Below, in pieces: positions 1 to 5,137 of a DNA stretch of 5,564 nt. The notes under the pieces are model-generated. The model saw only the letters and a program-made list of their open reading frames with translations, had not been told where the DNA came from and searched no databases. The position numbers were made by a program, and so were the translations under genes. Source of the DNA: VGJV01 sp964646415 (lineage in GTDB: Bacteria > Patescibacteriota > Minisyncoccia > UBA6257 > 2-01-FULL-56-20); contig CAZYEL010000033.1 of assembly GCA_964646415.1 (NCBI GenBank), positions 1 to 5,564 of the forward strand, written 5' to 3'. Numbering within the stretch: position 1 is the first letter of the stretch; each line of letters opens with the position of its first letter.

Positions 1-7
1 AAATTCT

Positions 8-26
8 ACCAGCTGGTCACTGGTCG
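8..26. repeat. Short palindrome and two CTGGTC heptamers
   Basis: The 81 bases downstream of the kelch gene contain no gene. Positions 8-17 are a perfect 10-bp palindrome (ACCAGCTGGT). It overlaps two consecutive 7-base units, CTGGTCA (13-19) and CTGGTCG (20-26). Read on the minus strand these are ACCAG-containing heptamers like those at 3156-3169. No T-tract hairpin that could end the minus-strand transcript is visible in 1-81, so the transcript may continue out of the window. Confidence 0.4.
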
Positions 27-81
27 AAAAATTGCGCTAGGAACTTGAATCCGCCTAAGTTGGCTGGGTGCATTTTCTTTG

Positions 82-1221
82 CTACCGCCCAAGCACCGAG
101 TACCACACATCGCTCCCCCACCGCCACTTACTGTCCATACCGCCCGCAATCCATATTTTGTCGCGCCACACGACCGCCCCGTGGTCTTCGCGTCCGAGCC
201 ACTGCGGGTCGGCATCCGTTTTCTCCCACGCCGCGCCATCCTTTGTAAACCATACGTCGTTCGGCCCGCCTGCCAACGCCTGCGGCGTAGGCTGCTGGCG
301 GGCAGGCCCGTTCCCCGAATCGGCATCATCTAAACGCCCCACCGTCCAAAGCGCGCCCCGGTAATCGAGAAGCACGTGCCCCTGCCGCTCACGCCATGGC
401 GGATTATCAGTTACCAGCTTCCAACGCGCGCCGTCGTCGGACACCCACACGTCATGAAAAGTATTACCCTTGAGGTCCATCCCCGCCGTGAGGTACAAAC
501 GGTTTTGAAATGCCGCGGCGGCATGGTCCCACCGCGAGAGCCACGGCGCGGCATCGGTCGCCTCCGTCCAGTGAACGCCGTCATCCGAATACCACACATC
601 GCCAAACGTCTTCCTGGTATCGTATCGCACGCCGCCGATGAGCCAGAGCTTGTTCTGCCACACCGCAAGCGAATGCCCTTCCCGCGCGGGCCATTCGGCT
701 CTTGCGGTCGCTTCTTCCCAACGCACGCCATCCTCTGACGACCATACATCACGGCGATACCCAACCTCCGGTCCCCACCCCCCCATAAGCCACAATTTTC
801 CTTTAAACTCGACTGCCTGCGCCGAGCGTCGCTTTCCCCACGGCGCGTGAGCGGTTGCAAGTTTCCAATTGTACCCGTCAGTCGACATCCACACATCGTC
901 AAAGTGCGGCGCGCGCCAATACTCCACATGCTCGCCGAACTTGTCCCGCGTCACAAGCCCGTTCCCATCAAGTCCGCCCATGAGCCACAGCACATCCTTG
1001 AACACCGCGAGCGCATGCGAATCACGCGCGCCCCACGGAATCGTCGAGGAAGATTGCTCCCACCGGAGAGAAACGAGCGGCAAGAGAATGGGAAGCGTAC
1101 TGGTGGAAGCAGGTTCCGGACTCGCTCCGGGCGCGCCGCGCGGGGCATTCACGCGCCACGCCATAAAAAAAAGCGCCGCTCCGAGCGCGCACCCTATCAC
1201 AACAAGAATCTTTTCCCGCAT
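82..1221 (-). CDS. Membrane-anchored six-unit kelch-like beta-propeller protein
   Basis: This is a 379-residue protein. Residues 5-22 form a single hydrophobic segment after a short basic N-terminus (MREK), a membrane anchor or uncleaved signal. A Pro/Ala/Ser/Thr linker follows to about residue 50. The rest is six tandem units beginning at W54, W119, W168, W218, W267 and W332. Each carries a PW-x-x-R-x-x-H/S-like turn, a hydrophobic LWLxGG strand pair and a DVWxSxDG turn. Units 2-4 are 49-50 residues; units 1 and 5 are about 15 longer because of insertions (about 84-106 and 297-320). The last unit ends at DVWYS and the chain begins with the missing W-strand, so the propeller should close by pairing N- and C-terminal strands. 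Kelch propellers are usually binding scaffolds; no catalytic residues are recognisable. An adhesin or wall-associated scaffold role is inferred from the anchor and the wall-enzyme neighbour 19 bases upstream. The ATG has no Shine-Dalgarno. Confidence 0.85.
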   Translation of the reverse strand: MREKILVVIGCALGAALFFMAWRVNAPRGAPGASPEPASTSTLPILLPLVSLRWEQSSSTIPWGARDSHALAVFKDVLWLMGGLDGNGLVTRDKFGEHVEYWRAPHFDDVWMSTDGYNWKLATAHAPWGKRRSAQAVEFKGKLWLMGGWGPEVGYRRDVWSSEDGVRWEEATARAEWPAREGHSLAVWQNKLWLIGGVRYDTRKTFGDVWYSDDGVHWTEATDAAPWLSRWDHAAAAFQNRLYLTAGMDLKGNTFHDVWVSDDGARWKLVTDNPPWRERQGHVLLDYRGALWTVGRLDDADSGNGPARQQPTPQALAGGPNDVWFTKDGAAWEKTDADPQWLGREDHGAVVWRDKIWIAGGMDSKWRWGSDVWYSVLGR

Positions 1222-1229
1222 CGCATTTG

Positions 1230-1235
1230 AGTATA
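1230..1235 (-). promoter_or_regulatory. Possible internal -10 box for the kelch gene
   Basis: In the 19-base gap between the two minus-strand genes the minus strand reads TATACT, five of six matches to TATAAT, ending 8 bases before the kelch ATG. No good -35 hexamer lies 16-18 bases upstream. If used, the transcript would start at or next to the ATG and be leaderless. Co-transcription from the upstream gene is equally possible. Confidence 0.25.
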
Positions 1236-1240
1236 GCTAA

Positions 1241-3028
1241 CTATTGCCAATCATACGAACCTCGTATCCACTGCAAAACCTCATCCGCCTCTCCAAACCG
1301 GTCATCGGATTCGAGAATCACAATTGCAATATACCCCTCGCCCACAGGGCTCATCGCTGCAAACGCGAGCGCCTGTTTTGCTTTCGGCGTTTCGCCCGTC
1401 TTCCCCCCGATTATACCCTCCGGCCAGACACGCGAAGCGAGGAGGTTATTAGTCGTGCGCACGCGATACGCGCTGCCGGCGGTACTCCGCACTGTTGTTT
1501 CCGCAGTGCCCAGGATCGCGCGGAGCGCCGGGTGATTATCGAGCACCTCACGCACGAGCACCGCAAGGTCGCGCACCGAAACCGCATTGGGCGACCCTCC
1601 CATGGGGTCAAGTCCGGTAGGATTCGCGACGGAGAGAGTAGTCAAACCCAACCGCGCCGCCTCGTCGCGCATCAGTTCCATAAAACGGTCGAAGCCATAG
1701 GCATCCGCAAGCGCGCGCGCCGCAGGGTTCGACGACTCGATAAGAAGGAGCGCGAGTATGTCTTCCAACGAAAAGGCGTCGCCCGCCACAAGGCGAGATT
1801 GCCCCTCTTTCACCGCTTCACCTGCCGCTGCGGAGGACACGGGAATAAGCGTCCCGGGAGAAAACGCTTTTTCCGCAACAAGCGCGGTCAATAATTTCGA
1901 AACGCTCGCAATGGGGCGGGCGCTATCGGGGTCTTTGTGCAGCAGCGTAATCGGCATGCCTCGCTCTGCAACAGGCACATACACCACAAACGCTGCGGCG
2001 GCGGTGAGGGCCAGCCCTGCGGGAATCCCGCGCAGGCGAGGTACGCTCCCCGCATGCGCCGCGAGGTACTCCGCGGTTCCCACATTCCCTCGCGCAATCG
2101 CCGTGGCAGCTTCCTTCCCCACATGCCGCCAATGCCACGGCTCGTGCACATAGCCCGTAACCGCCTCGCGTCCCGCGGGAAACGACTGCGCAAATCCGTA
2201 CTCACGCGCGTGCACCGCAAGCCAGCGGCCTTCGGGACGCCGCTCGAAATCAAGCGGCGTTCCCTCATACCCCACCGAAGCGCCCGTGAGGTCCACCGCC
2301 GTGCCCAACTGGTGCTCCGAGGCAGCAGGTGGCGAAATTTCCCCGTCCGCGACATCTCCTTTGACCGCGTGCCAATAATCGTAGAGCACCTTTTGGATGT
2401 CCGCAGTGCGGAACCCGGAAGTTACGCCGATGCGTACGCCCTCCTGCGCCGCTACGGCAACCATCCGCCCGAGCGCCCCCGCCGTTTCTGCCCCGAGGCA
2501 CACGATGCCATTTGTCCATATGTTTTTATTTGAAATGTCTACGAGGTCCACCGGCGCGTAGTCATAGGGCATGCGGTTGTCTTTACCCACGCTCGCGCCC
2601 GACAAATCGGCGTATGCGAGGCCGGGTCGAGGGCACACCATCCCGAAATACATTCCGTTCAGGCGGCTGCGCGTGGCATCGTCCACCATGCCCGTGGGAA
2701 TAAGCGCCGCTTCTCGCTGGAACGCCTGCACTCCTTTTTTGGTGAGCGAACCGTAGAACCCCGTCGCATCCTTCGACGCAAGAAGTTTTTTTGCGATAAG
2801 CGTCTTTTGGAGCAATGCCACGTCAGCGCCCGCATCACCCGTTCCGAGGTCGCGCTTAAATCCAAACCGCGCCCGCCACTCCCGCGCGGCGTTTACTTCA
2901 ATCGCTGAAAGTGCGGCAAGCTCCCGCCTCATCATTCCCTCGCTCACGACCGCCCGGTGCACAAAAAGCCCGCCGGCGAGGAACGCGAGCCCGACCGCTG
3001 CCGCAAACCAGAGAAACCACCTTTGCAT
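1241..3028 (-). CDS. Dual D,D-carboxypeptidase: PG-binding, VanY (M15B) and S11 PBP domains
   Basis: This is a 595-residue protein. The ATG at 3028 is preferred over an in-frame TTG at 3064, because the hydrophobic anchor (about residues 4-23) then starts directly and the TTG lies inside a repeat. Domains in order: a PG_binding_1-like domain (about 64-124); a VanY/M15B metallopeptidase with SGFR (204-207), SEHQLGTAVD giving zinc ligands H239 and D246, and EPWHW giving E296 and H299; then an S11 serine carboxypeptidase with SVSK (nucleophile S375, K378), SSN (432-434) and KTG (543-545). Both families remove the terminal D-Ala from peptidoglycan stem peptides, by zinc hydrolysis and by acyl-enzyme chemistry respectively. 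All signature residues are present, so both active sites look intact. The protein should sit outside the membrane, bound to the wall, trimming pentapeptides and limiting crosslinking. It is first in a unit with the kelch gene. S11 enzymes are normally beta-lactam targets, while M15 enzymes are not. Confidence 0.93.
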   Translation of the reverse strand: MQRWFLWFAAAVGLAFLAGGLFVHRAVVSEGMMRRELAALSAIEVNAAREWRARFGFKRDLGTGDAGADVALLQKTLIAKKLLASKDATGFYGSLTKKGVQAFQREAALIPTGMVDDATRSRLNGMYFGMVCPRPGLAYADLSGASVGKDNRMPYDYAPVDLVDISNKNIWTNGIVCLGAETAGALGRMVAVAAQEGVRIGVTSGFRTADIQKVLYDYWHAVKGDVADGEISPPAASEHQLGTAVDLTGASVGYEGTPLDFERRPEGRWLAVHAREYGFAQSFPAGREAVTGYVHEPWHWRHVGKEAATAIARGNVGTAEYLAAHAGSVPRLRGIPAGLALTAAAAFVVYVPVAERGMPITLLHKDPDSARPIASVSKLLTALVAEKAFSPGTLIPVSSAAAGEAVKEGQSRLVAGDAFSLEDILALLLIESSNPAARALADAYGFDRFMELMRDEAARLGLTTLSVANPTGLDPMGGSPNAVSVRDLAVLVREVLDNHPALRAILGTAETTVRSTAGSAYRVRTTNNLLASRVWPEGIIGGKTGETPKAKQALAFAAMSPVGEGYIAIVILESDDRFGEADEVLQWIRGSYDWQ

Positions 3029-3035
3029 ATTTCCC

Positions 3036-3064
3036 AGAGTACGGCACCCTCGCGCGTATCGCAA
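3036..3064 (-). promoter_or_regulatory. Weak candidate promoter for the wall-enzyme operon
   Basis: On the minus strand TTGCGA (3059-3064, four of six matches to TTGACA) is separated by 17 bases from TACTCT (3036-3041, three of six matches to TATAAT), which ends 7 bases before the ATG at 3028. The geometry resembles the other start-proximal -10 boxes in this window, but the match is poor. The only purine run before the ATG is GGGAAAT, a weak ribosome site at best. Confidence 0.25.
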
Positions 3065-3080
3065 ATCGCCAATGGCAAAT
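3060..3080. repeat. Three tandem heptamers of the GGCAAAT type
   Basis: Three consecutive 7-base units are CGCAAAT, CGCCAAT and GGCAAAT. The last is the exact reverse complement of the ATTTGCC units at 3234-3268. Positions 3071-3081 and 3233-3243 form an 11-bp inverted repeat across a spacer of about 150 bases. The block supplies the candidate -35 hexamer of the leftward promoter. Confidence 0.6.
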
Positions 3081-3155
3081 CACAGCCTTTAGATTCAAAT
3101 TGGGAGAAATCTTCTGCTTGGATACGCTGCGAGCGGCGGAATGATTCTCGGTTCC

Positions 3156-3169
3156 ACCAGCAACCAGTA
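3156..3169. repeat. Two ACCAG-type heptamers
   Basis: ACCAGCA is followed directly by ACCAGTA, with a degenerate third unit ACAGAAT up to 3176. The core matches the reverse complement of the CTGGTC heptamers at 13-26, suggesting that one class of short intergenic repeat recurs in this genome. Confidence 0.4.
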
Positions 3170-3193
3170 ACAGAATTTCATCACGGAGAGGGC

Positions 3194-3221
3194 GGGAGCA
3201 ATCCTGCTCTCTTTTCGTTTT
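3194..3221 (+). terminator. Orphan intrinsic terminator-like hairpin
   Basis: GGGAGCA (3194-3200) pairs with TGCTCTC (3205-3211) over a four-base ATCC loop. The stem has seven pairs including one G-U and is followed by TTTTCGTTTT. This has the form of a rho-independent terminator on the plus strand, yet no rightward protein gene precedes it, because the next gene to the left is transcribed the other way. It may end a small RNA starting near 3080-3100, or be a remnant of a lost gene. Confidence 0.5.
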
Positions 3222-3233
3222 GCTTATTTAACG

Positions 3234-3268
3234 ATTTGCCATTTGCCACTCGCTCTTTGCTATTTGCC
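3234..3268. repeat. Five tandem heptamers of the ATTTGCC type
   Basis: Thirty-five bases read in exact register as five 7-base units: ATTTGCC, ATTTGCC, ACTCGCT, CTTTGCT and ATTTGCC. The -35 hexamer of the RRM promoter (TTGCTA, 3257-3262) lies within units four and five. The block is oriented opposite to the units at 3060-3080. Confidence 0.65.
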
Positions 3269-3285
3269 ATGCGTTATGGTATACT
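3257..3285 (+). promoter_or_regulatory. Extended -10 promoter of the RRM gene
   Basis: TTGCTA (3257-3262, four of six matches to TTGACA) is separated by 17 bases from TATACT (3280-3285, five of six matches to TATAAT). A TGG directly before the -10 gives the extended -10 form. This is the best housekeeping-type promoter in the window. Transcription would start near 3291-3292 and give a 5' leader of about 136 bases. Confidence 0.7.
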
Positions 3286-3340
3286 GCCGCGGTAAGTGTT
3301 CTCGAAGGTTTTTCCAAAGCCGTGCGCACGACATTCCTAT

Positions 3341-3414
3341 GTTGTGTAAGGCGAGGAGCCAGAAGAGAGAGAACCCACTTCAATTAATCGGGTTCTAAGG
3401 TCGCCTTACACAAC
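3341..3414 (+). promoter_or_regulatory. Long structured 5' leader hairpin of the RRM mRNA
   Basis: GTTGTGTAAGGCGA (3341-3354) is perfectly complementary to TCGCCTTACACAAC (3401-3414), a 14-bp stem. Inside it AGAACCC (3370-3376) pairs with GGGTTCT (3390-3396) around a 13-base loop. The internal loop is asymmetric: purine-rich 3355-3369 faces AAGG at 3397-3400. The outer stem ends 13 bases before the ATG, leaving a single-stranded A-rich segment with no Shine-Dalgarno. Such a leader could control translation or stability of the message, possibly by binding the encoded RRM protein; that role is inferred. I do not recognise it as a named RNA family. Confidence 0.65.
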
Positions 3415-3427
3415 CAAAGAAAAATAG

Positions 3428-3715
3428 ATGGCAAAGCGATTGTACGTGGGGGGACTTCCCTACTCGACGACGCAGGACGAGTTGAAAGACGCGTTCTCGC
3501 AGGCGGGTGCGGTTGAGTCCGCCACGGTTATCACCGACAAGATGTCCGGTCGCTCCAAGGGGTTCGGCTTCGTTGAAATGGTCAATGATGCAGACGCGCA
3601 GAAAGCGATCGACCTCTGGAACGGAAAGGATTTCGGTGGGCGGAAGCTCACGGTGAACGAAGCACGCCCGATGGAAGCGCGTGCGCCCCGCAGCGGAGGA
3701 GGACAAAGCTGGTAA
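3428..3715 (+). CDS. Single-RRM RNA-binding protein
   Basis: This is a 95-residue protein consisting of one RNA recognition motif and a short tail. RNP2 is LYVGGL (5-10) and RNP1 is KGFGFVEM (44-51), with the aromatic residues that stack on RNA bases (Y6, F46, F48) all present. The motif spans about residues 3-80 and is followed by a short basic, Gly-rich tail ending GGGQSW. Length and layout match bacterial RRM proteins such as the cyanobacterial Rbp group, which bind single-stranded RNA and are often linked to cold response or mRNA localisation; the exact job here is unknown. No membrane segment is present, so it should be cytoplasmic. It has its own promoter and leader on one side and a strong terminator on the other, so it is probably monocistronic. 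The ATG is the only sensible start, because RNP2 begins four residues later. Confidence 0.95.
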   Translation: MAKRLYVGGLPYSTTQDELKDAFSQAGAVESATVITDKMSGRSKGFGFVEMVNDADAQKAIDLWNGKDFGGRKLTVNEARPMEARAPRSGGGQSW

Positions 3716-3720
3716 GCTTG

Positions 3721-3761
3721 CCCCGACCTTGCGTCGGGGTCCATCACTCTCCGTAACGGAG
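3721..3761 (+). other. Two short hairpins in the RRM 3' region
   Basis: CCCCGAC (3721-3727) pairs with GTCGGGG (3733-3739) over a CTTGC loop. CTCCG (3749-3753) pairs with CGGAG (3757-3761) over TAA. Neither is followed by a T-tract, so neither is a terminator alone. They lie between the stop codon and the terminator and would be part of the mature 3' end, possibly protecting the mRNA from 3' exonucleases. Confidence 0.55.
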
Positions 3762-3762
3762 C

Positions 3763-3799
3763 ACCCCGCCTGTCCATGGACAGGCGGGGTTTTGTTTTT
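3763..3799 (+). terminator. Intrinsic terminator of the RRM gene
   Basis: Positions 3763-3790 are a perfect 28-bp palindrome with a G+C-rich stem (ACCCCGCCTGTC against its complement) and a CATG loop. The run TTTTGTTTTT (3790-3799) follows. This is a classic rho-independent terminator for plus-strand transcription from the RRM gene. Confidence 0.92.
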
Positions 3800-3807
3800 G
3801 GTATAGT
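3777..3807 (+). promoter_or_regulatory. Protease promoter overlapping the terminator
   Basis: TATAGT (3802-3807, five of six matches to TATAAT) is preceded by TGG, giving an extended -10. A possible -35, TGGACA (3777-3782, five of six matches), lies 19 bases upstream within the terminator stem; the long spacer makes it uncertain. Transcription would start near 3813-3815, only about 7-9 bases before the ATG at 3822, so the protease mRNA would be nearly leaderless. No Shine-Dalgarno is present. Confidence 0.55.
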
Positions 3808-3821
3808 AAACGCACCCCACA

Positions 3822-5108
3822 ATGAAATCGGGATTTTTGAATATCGCGCTCCTTATCTTCATCGGCGCGGGGCTCCTCCTCGGCGGCATCGGGGCATATC
3901 TCGCGATTCCCAAAACGCCAGAAGGAAAACCGAATATCGCACCTCACGTTTCCGCCCAGCCGGAACCCGCGCCGCCAAGAAACAGCACCGCGACCGCCGC
4001 GCTAGTCCATGCTCCAATCGTAAGTTCTTCTCCCGCCTCTTCCGCCCCCGCGACCTCTCCGGCATCATCCACGGCCCTTGTGCCCGCACACCCAACCATT
4101 CCGCTTCCCCCGCCGCTCCCCGCCGTCCTCCCGCCGCCACAAACAGTTATCGCCACCGCTTCGCTCAAAATAGTGGTGCTCACCACGTCCTCGCCGCAGA
4201 TAATCGTAACAACCACTTCGCCGCAAACCACACCCTCAACCCCCACGCTGCCCCCGGCACAGGAAATCGACCCGGGGGTCATCGTGGGCATCGTCTGTGA
4301 TATCGAAGAAAAATACGTTGCCTCGGACCCGCAGTATGCTCCGGTTACCGAAATGGGATACAGCCGCGGCACCGGCGTGATTATCGATAAGCGCGGCTAT
4401 ATTCTCACGAACCGGCATGTCGGCGGGACGTTTGTGCAAAAAGCCACGACGACCATCGGCTACGACGAAGTGACGGTTACCATCACCACAAGAAACACGG
4501 GCTGCTGGGCCGGAACGCTCTCGCAGGGCACCACGCTCCCCACGGCGCAGCAAATTGAAACCTTCAATCCCATGGCGCGCATCCCCGTCTTGAGCTACAC
4601 CGCGGTGCCGCTCTACGAACCGTCGGGAAGCACGTTCAGCGAGCTTGAGAAATTCGAGGCGGACTTCACTGTTTTGAAAATCACCGGCCTTGCGCCGGAT
4701 GCGACCACGTTCGGCGTGAGCTCGGTTCCCGCATCCTTCCCCTACGCCAAACTCCTTCCGGTAAAAGATATTTTTAAGGAGGGCGCACCCGTGCTTTCGT
4801 ACGGCGCGCCCGCCGACGCGAGCGCCGCAAAGGGAGACTTTTTCTCCACCATATACATCCTTGGCGCGACGGGGCAGCTTTCAAAATTCGAAAAGGGCAA
4901 CAAGGCATTTGCCGATGTCCCCCTCACCGTGCAAATGAACATGGAGGTATCCGGAGGGCGCTCCGGCTCGCCCGTATTCTGGAACGGGTACGTCATCGGC
5001 CTTGTGCAGGCACATAGAGCCAACAACAAAACGCAAACGAGCGCGGTAGCAAGCGACGCAATTTTGAAATACCTGCGCGAGACTGCGAAGTGGGAACCGA
5101 CGCAGTAG
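3822..5108 (+). CDS. Membrane-anchored trypsin-like serine protease with Pro/Ser/Thr stalk
   Basis: This is a 428-residue protein. Residues 5-29 are a hydrophobic, Gly-rich membrane segment. Residues 31-150 form a low-complexity stalk rich in Pro, Ser, Thr and Ala, with clusters such as LPPPLP and TTTSPQTT. The protease domain spans about 151-420. It carries RGTGVIIDKRGYILTNRHV (catalytic H199), EADFTVLKI (D281) and SGGRSGSPV (nucleophile S381), the trypsin/HtrA-like triad in the expected order. The loop between His and Asp is long (about 80 residues), and C159 and C228 might form a disulfide. No PDZ domain follows, since the chain ends about 45 residues after the serine, so it is not a standard HtrA/DegP. 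It probably faces outward on its stalk and processes or degrades exported proteins; the substrate is unknown. The ATG lies close behind a -10 box, suggesting leaderless translation. The stop TAG lies within a repeat block. Confidence 0.9.
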   Translation: MKSGFLNIALLIFIGAGLLLGGIGAYLAIPKTPEGKPNIAPHVSAQPEPAPPRNSTATAALVHAPIVSSSPASSAPATSPASSTALVPAHPTIPLPPPLPAVLPPPQTVIATASLKIVVLTTSSPQIIVTTTSPQTTPSTPTLPPAQEIDPGVIVGIVCDIEEKYVASDPQYAPVTEMGYSRGTGVIIDKRGYILTNRHVGGTFVQKATTTIGYDEVTVTITTRNTGCWAGTLSQGTTLPTAQQIETFNPMARIPVLSYTAVPLYEPSGSTFSELEKFEADFTVLKITGLAPDATTFGVSSVPASFPYAKLLPVKDIFKEGAPVLSYGAPADASAAKGDFFSTIYILGATGQLSKFEKGNKAFADVPLTVQMNMEVSGGRSGSPVFWNGYVIGLVQAHRANNKTQTSAVASDAILKYLRETAKWEPTQ

Positions 5109-5137
5109 AAACGTAGAAGGCTAGAAACGTAGAAGGC
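5106..5137. repeat. Tandem 16-bp repeat made of 8-bp subunits
   Basis: TAGAAACGTAGAAGGC occurs twice in direct succession (5106-5121 and 5122-5137). Each copy splits into TAGAAACG and TAGAAGGC, giving an 8-bp rhythm over four units. The first TAG is the protease stop codon. The second copy runs into the left arm of the inverted repeat. Confidence 0.85.

Larger units (their letters stand above)
3029..3427. other. Divergent intergenic region, about 400 bases
   Basis: No protein gene is supported here. The stretch separates the leftward wall-enzyme unit from the rightward RRM gene. From left to right it contains a weak minus-strand promoter, a three-unit heptamer block, about 110 bases that could encode a small RNA, a terminator-like hairpin, a five-unit heptamer block in the opposite orientation, a strong rightward promoter and the structured RRM leader. 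It is visibly richer in A and T than the flanking genes. Confidence 0.7.

Noticed and set aside
1189..1191. Cys11 of the kelch protein as a lipobox cysteine (VIGC)
   Set aside because: The hydrophobic stretch before Cys11 is only about six residues and the hydrophobic segment continues past it to residue 22, which fits a membrane anchor better than a lipoprotein signal.
1244..1894. 216-codon open frame on the plus strand opposite the S11 domain
   Set aside because: It is the antisense shadow of a G+C-rich gene. The opposite strand carries all S11 motifs in order, and this frame shows no domain, signal or start context.
3028..3064. Longer start (TTG at 3064) for the wall enzyme
   Set aside because: The extra 12 residues precede a hydrophobic anchor that begins naturally at the ATG at 3028, and the TTG lies in the heptamer repeat and the candidate -35.
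3395..3913. 172-codon open frame on the minus strand across the RRM gene and terminator
   Set aside because: It runs through a clear RRM gene, a terminator palindrome and the protease start on the other strand; its product has no recognisable motifs.
3776..4300. 174-codon open frame on the plus strand overlapping the protease N-terminus
   Set aside because: It is an out-of-frame reading of the low-complexity stalk-coding DNA. The in-frame product has the membrane segment and later the catalytic triad.
3822..5108. HtrA/DegP assignment for the protease
   Set aside because: The triad motifs are HtrA-like, but no PDZ domain follows the protease domain and the His-Asp spacing is much longer than usual.
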